A model generated the notes under the pieces. That model ran no database searches. It had not been told where the DNA came from and saw only the letters and a program-made list of their open reading frames with translations. From assembly GCA_963210315.1 (NCBI GenBank), contig OY723260.1, forward strand, positions 558,001 to 622,000: DNA of 64,000 nt, written 5' to 3'. Shown in pieces: positions 62,234 to 64,000 of this stretch. Positions within the stretch are counted from its first letter, which is position 1, and each line of letters opens with the position of its first letter. This DNA comes from Rhynchopus euleeides. Lineage: Eukaryota > Euglenozoa > Diplonemea > Diplonemida > Diplonemidae. The position numbers and the translations under genes are program-made.

Positions 62234-63982
62234 TCAGATCTGCGAGACGCCGCCCTGGCTGCGGTCTGCGGTGTGCCAGGTGCGGCACACCGCCAGCATG
62301 CCACTGCACGAGCTGAGCTTCGCAAGCTCGGGGCGCTGCAGCGCCTTCACGATAACCGACACCTCTGCCTCCGAGGCGCCCGCCTGAGGCCCGTTCCGCA
62401 CGGCTCGAGCTAACATATCCTCCAGCTGCTCCAGGCCCAACGACCGTGGGTAGTAGTGGAGGGCAATTGCGACGTGCGCAGGTGTTGGGTACGATGAAGT
62501 GTCTGTCTGCTCCCGATCGTGCTGGAGCACCGCACGCCACTCCCCGAGAGCCGCCCTCTGTGTGCCCTGCGGCAGCCGGTTGGCCCCCCTGCCCAGCGCA
62601 GCAAGCTGCAGCAGGCTTGGCACAACCTTCTCACGCTCCGCAGACCCCATCAGCTCGCCTGCAACCTCTGCAGACAGGCAGCGGCACCACTGCACCACCG
62701 CGCGCTGCACATGCTTCCCGCCCGGAACAGCCTCCGCCAGCGACACCACCACCGCCTCCAGCAGCGGGATGTGCTGCGGGGTGAAGCCCTCCAGCAGGTC
62801 CTCCGGGTCCCGCAGCTGCGCCAGGTCACTCTGGGGGGAGCCCCGCCCCTGCCCCTGCCGGTGCCACAGCTGCAGCTTCCCCATGAAGTAGCCGTACGCC
62901 GGGTCCACGCCACCGGACCCACCTGCCTCCCAGGGGACGTTGACCCACCGGAAGTGCACCCCACGCATCAGCATCACGAACAAAGCTTTGGGGAACCCCT
63001 CGAAGTCGTGCGTGTCTTCATACGCCTCCACCGCAGACACCAGGGACAGCGTCCCACGCACTATCAGAAGCATGTCGAGGAGTCGGACAGGGCTGCCCGC
63101 CCCGACGCGGATTTCAGGCCTGATGTAGAGAGTGTTGGGGCCGCCGCGCATTGATGGTTGGAGGGGGGCCTGGCCCTGGGAGTGCCGTGGCGGCTTGCAT
63201 GTGGCAGATGCAACGGTCATCGTGTCCGCCATGACAGCCCACATGGCCCTCCCGATCAGCGTGGTGTAGACAAAGCTGTACAGATCGGGGAAGTCGGATG
63301 AGTTGATGAGGGGTCTCGCCCCGGGGGCTTGGATAGACGCCAGGGCGCGTATCATCGAGATGCGGAGCCGGGGGTCGTCCGATGTGAGGGAAAGCCCGAG
63401 CGTCGTCTGCACCTTCAGGCTCCGATCCAGGCACCGCAGGAAGGCCCTGTCGGAGCGGGATGGCATATTCGCACCCGAATCCCACAGCTGGGCCTGCATG
63501 GTGAGCAGCTCGCACACCTTCTTCACGTCGGGGAGGAGCACCTCCTCGTTGCGCCGCTTCAGGATCCCATCCACCACGATGCGCTTCGCCCGCTCCAACA
63601 GGCGCGCCAGAAGCTGCACCTCCGCAGGGCCGAGCAGCTGCTGCGACCTCACCACCACGCGGAAGATGGGGTTCCGGAGGAGATGGTCGATATCAACACC
63701 ACTCAGGGTCTCGGCCTTCCCCCCGAGTGCCTCTGAGAGGCGGTGGATGAGGAGGCCTGGGAGGCCGCGGGGCAGTGGCAGGTCTGCTTTGTGGAGCAGC
63801 GAGCACACCGCGGTTGTGCCAGCGAAGGTGAGGTCGCTGTTCAGATAGTGTGACAGATCGGAGTCGGAGTCTGAGGGGCTGCAGCCGAAGCCCTGGAGGA
63901 GTGCGGAGCAGAGCTCCCGGGAGAGCTTGCCGCCTTCCTGCGACGGGAGGGCGTTGAGAATCGTGAGGAGGTCGACCCACAT
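62234..63982 (-). CDS. Large helical protein, 5' end beyond window
   Basis: 582 codons from an ATG at 63982, but the frame stays open to base 64000, so the true start may lie outside. Composition and spacing suggest consecutive alpha helices throughout (LLTILNALPSQ, VQLLARLLERAKRIVVDGIL, RLRISMIRALASIQ, LLDMLLIVRGTLSLVSAVEAY). No transmembrane segment, signal or catalytic motif was recognised. Helical-repeat RNA-binding proteins of organelles (FASTK/OPR-like) have this look, but I see no diagnostic RAP-type end, so no function is assigned. The end DRSQGGVSQI lies close to GGTCAGATC, and a 3' intron is possible. Confidence 0.65.
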   Translation of the reverse strand: MWVDLLTILNALPSQEGGKLSRELCSALLQGFGCSPSDSDSDLSHYLNSDLTFAGTTAVCSLLHKADLPLPRGLPGLLIHRLSEALGGKAETLSGVDIDHLLRNPIFRVVVRSQQLLGPAEVQLLARLLERAKRIVVDGILKRRNEEVLLPDVKKVCELLTMQAQLWDSGANMPSRSDRAFLRCLDRSLKVQTTLGLSLTSDDPRLRISMIRALASIQAPGARPLINSSDFPDLYSFVYTTLIGRAMWAVMADTMTVASATCKPPRHSQGQAPLQPSMRGGPNTLYIRPEIRVGAGSPVRLLDMLLIVRGTLSLVSAVEAYEDTHDFEGFPKALFVMLMRGVHFRWVNVPWEAGGSGGVDPAYGYFMGKLQLWHRQGQGRGSPQSDLAQLRDPEDLLEGFTPQHIPLLEAVVVSLAEAVPGGKHVQRAVVQWCRCLSAEVAGELMGSAEREKVVPSLLQLAALGRGANRLPQGTQRAALGEWRAVLQHDREQTDTSSYPTPAHVAIALHYYPRSLGLEQLEDMLARAVRNGPQAGASEAEVSVIVKALQRPELAKLSSCSGMLAVCRTWHTADRSQGGVSQI

Positions 63983-64000
63983 CTGCGAGCTCGCTGTGGT

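Overview
This is nuclear DNA from a eukaryote, most likely a photosynthetic alveolate or relative (chromerid- or dinoflagellate-like). The evidence is spliceosomal introns with GTATGT/GTATGG donors, a four-domain voltage-gated cation channel with a Tudor/SH3-like segment in a linker, a DUF4116-type repeat protein with a ubiquitin-like leader, wide GC-rich spacers, and many eukaryotic transposon classes. The species call is inference; no rRNA gene or plastid gene is present to settle it.

Host genes are few and all lie on the minus strand: an FAD-dependent oxidoreductase (0.34-1.77 kb), a Ser/Arg-rich coiled-coil protein (22.1-22.7 kb), a PDZ protein (23.2-23.7 kb), a ~2060-residue voltage-gated channel with a 3' exon (26.4-32.8 kb), a leucine-rich-repeat protein (34.5-36.2 kb), a DUF4116-type repeat protein plus its ubiquitin-like leader (47.7-51.3 kb), two paralogous proteins of unknown function (54.8-56.3 and 58.4-59.5 kb) and a large helical protein running off the right edge (62.2-64.0 kb). 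A ~55-bp sequence recurs in the same orientation as these genes, in one case just upstream of a start codon, and looks like a shared promoter or 5'-UTR element.

The rest is mobile DNA. From 1.9 to 15 kb there is a 2.97-kb inverted-repeat transposon with zinc-finger ORFs, then interleaved and nested repeats. From 15.1 to 19.3 kb lies a tyrosine-recombinase retrotransposon (gag, recombinase, reverse transcriptase/RNase H) with split direct repeats. From 36.7 to 40.8 kb lies a complete Mutator-like transposon with a perfect 9-bp target duplication and an intact two-exon transposase, itself carrying a hAT-like insertion. From 41.3 to 46.0 kb four elements sit head to tail; their junctions read as a two-step cascade in which TA-targeting elements create CTAG sites that a second class then occupies.

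The most striking general pattern is that many of these elements have ends built of dense arrays of short palindromes, a different palindrome for each family (for example CCCCATATGGGG, AAGAATTCTT, GGCGATAATCGCC, TGTCGAAATCGACA). I could not run searches, so family names rest on motifs and junction structure that can be read directly.
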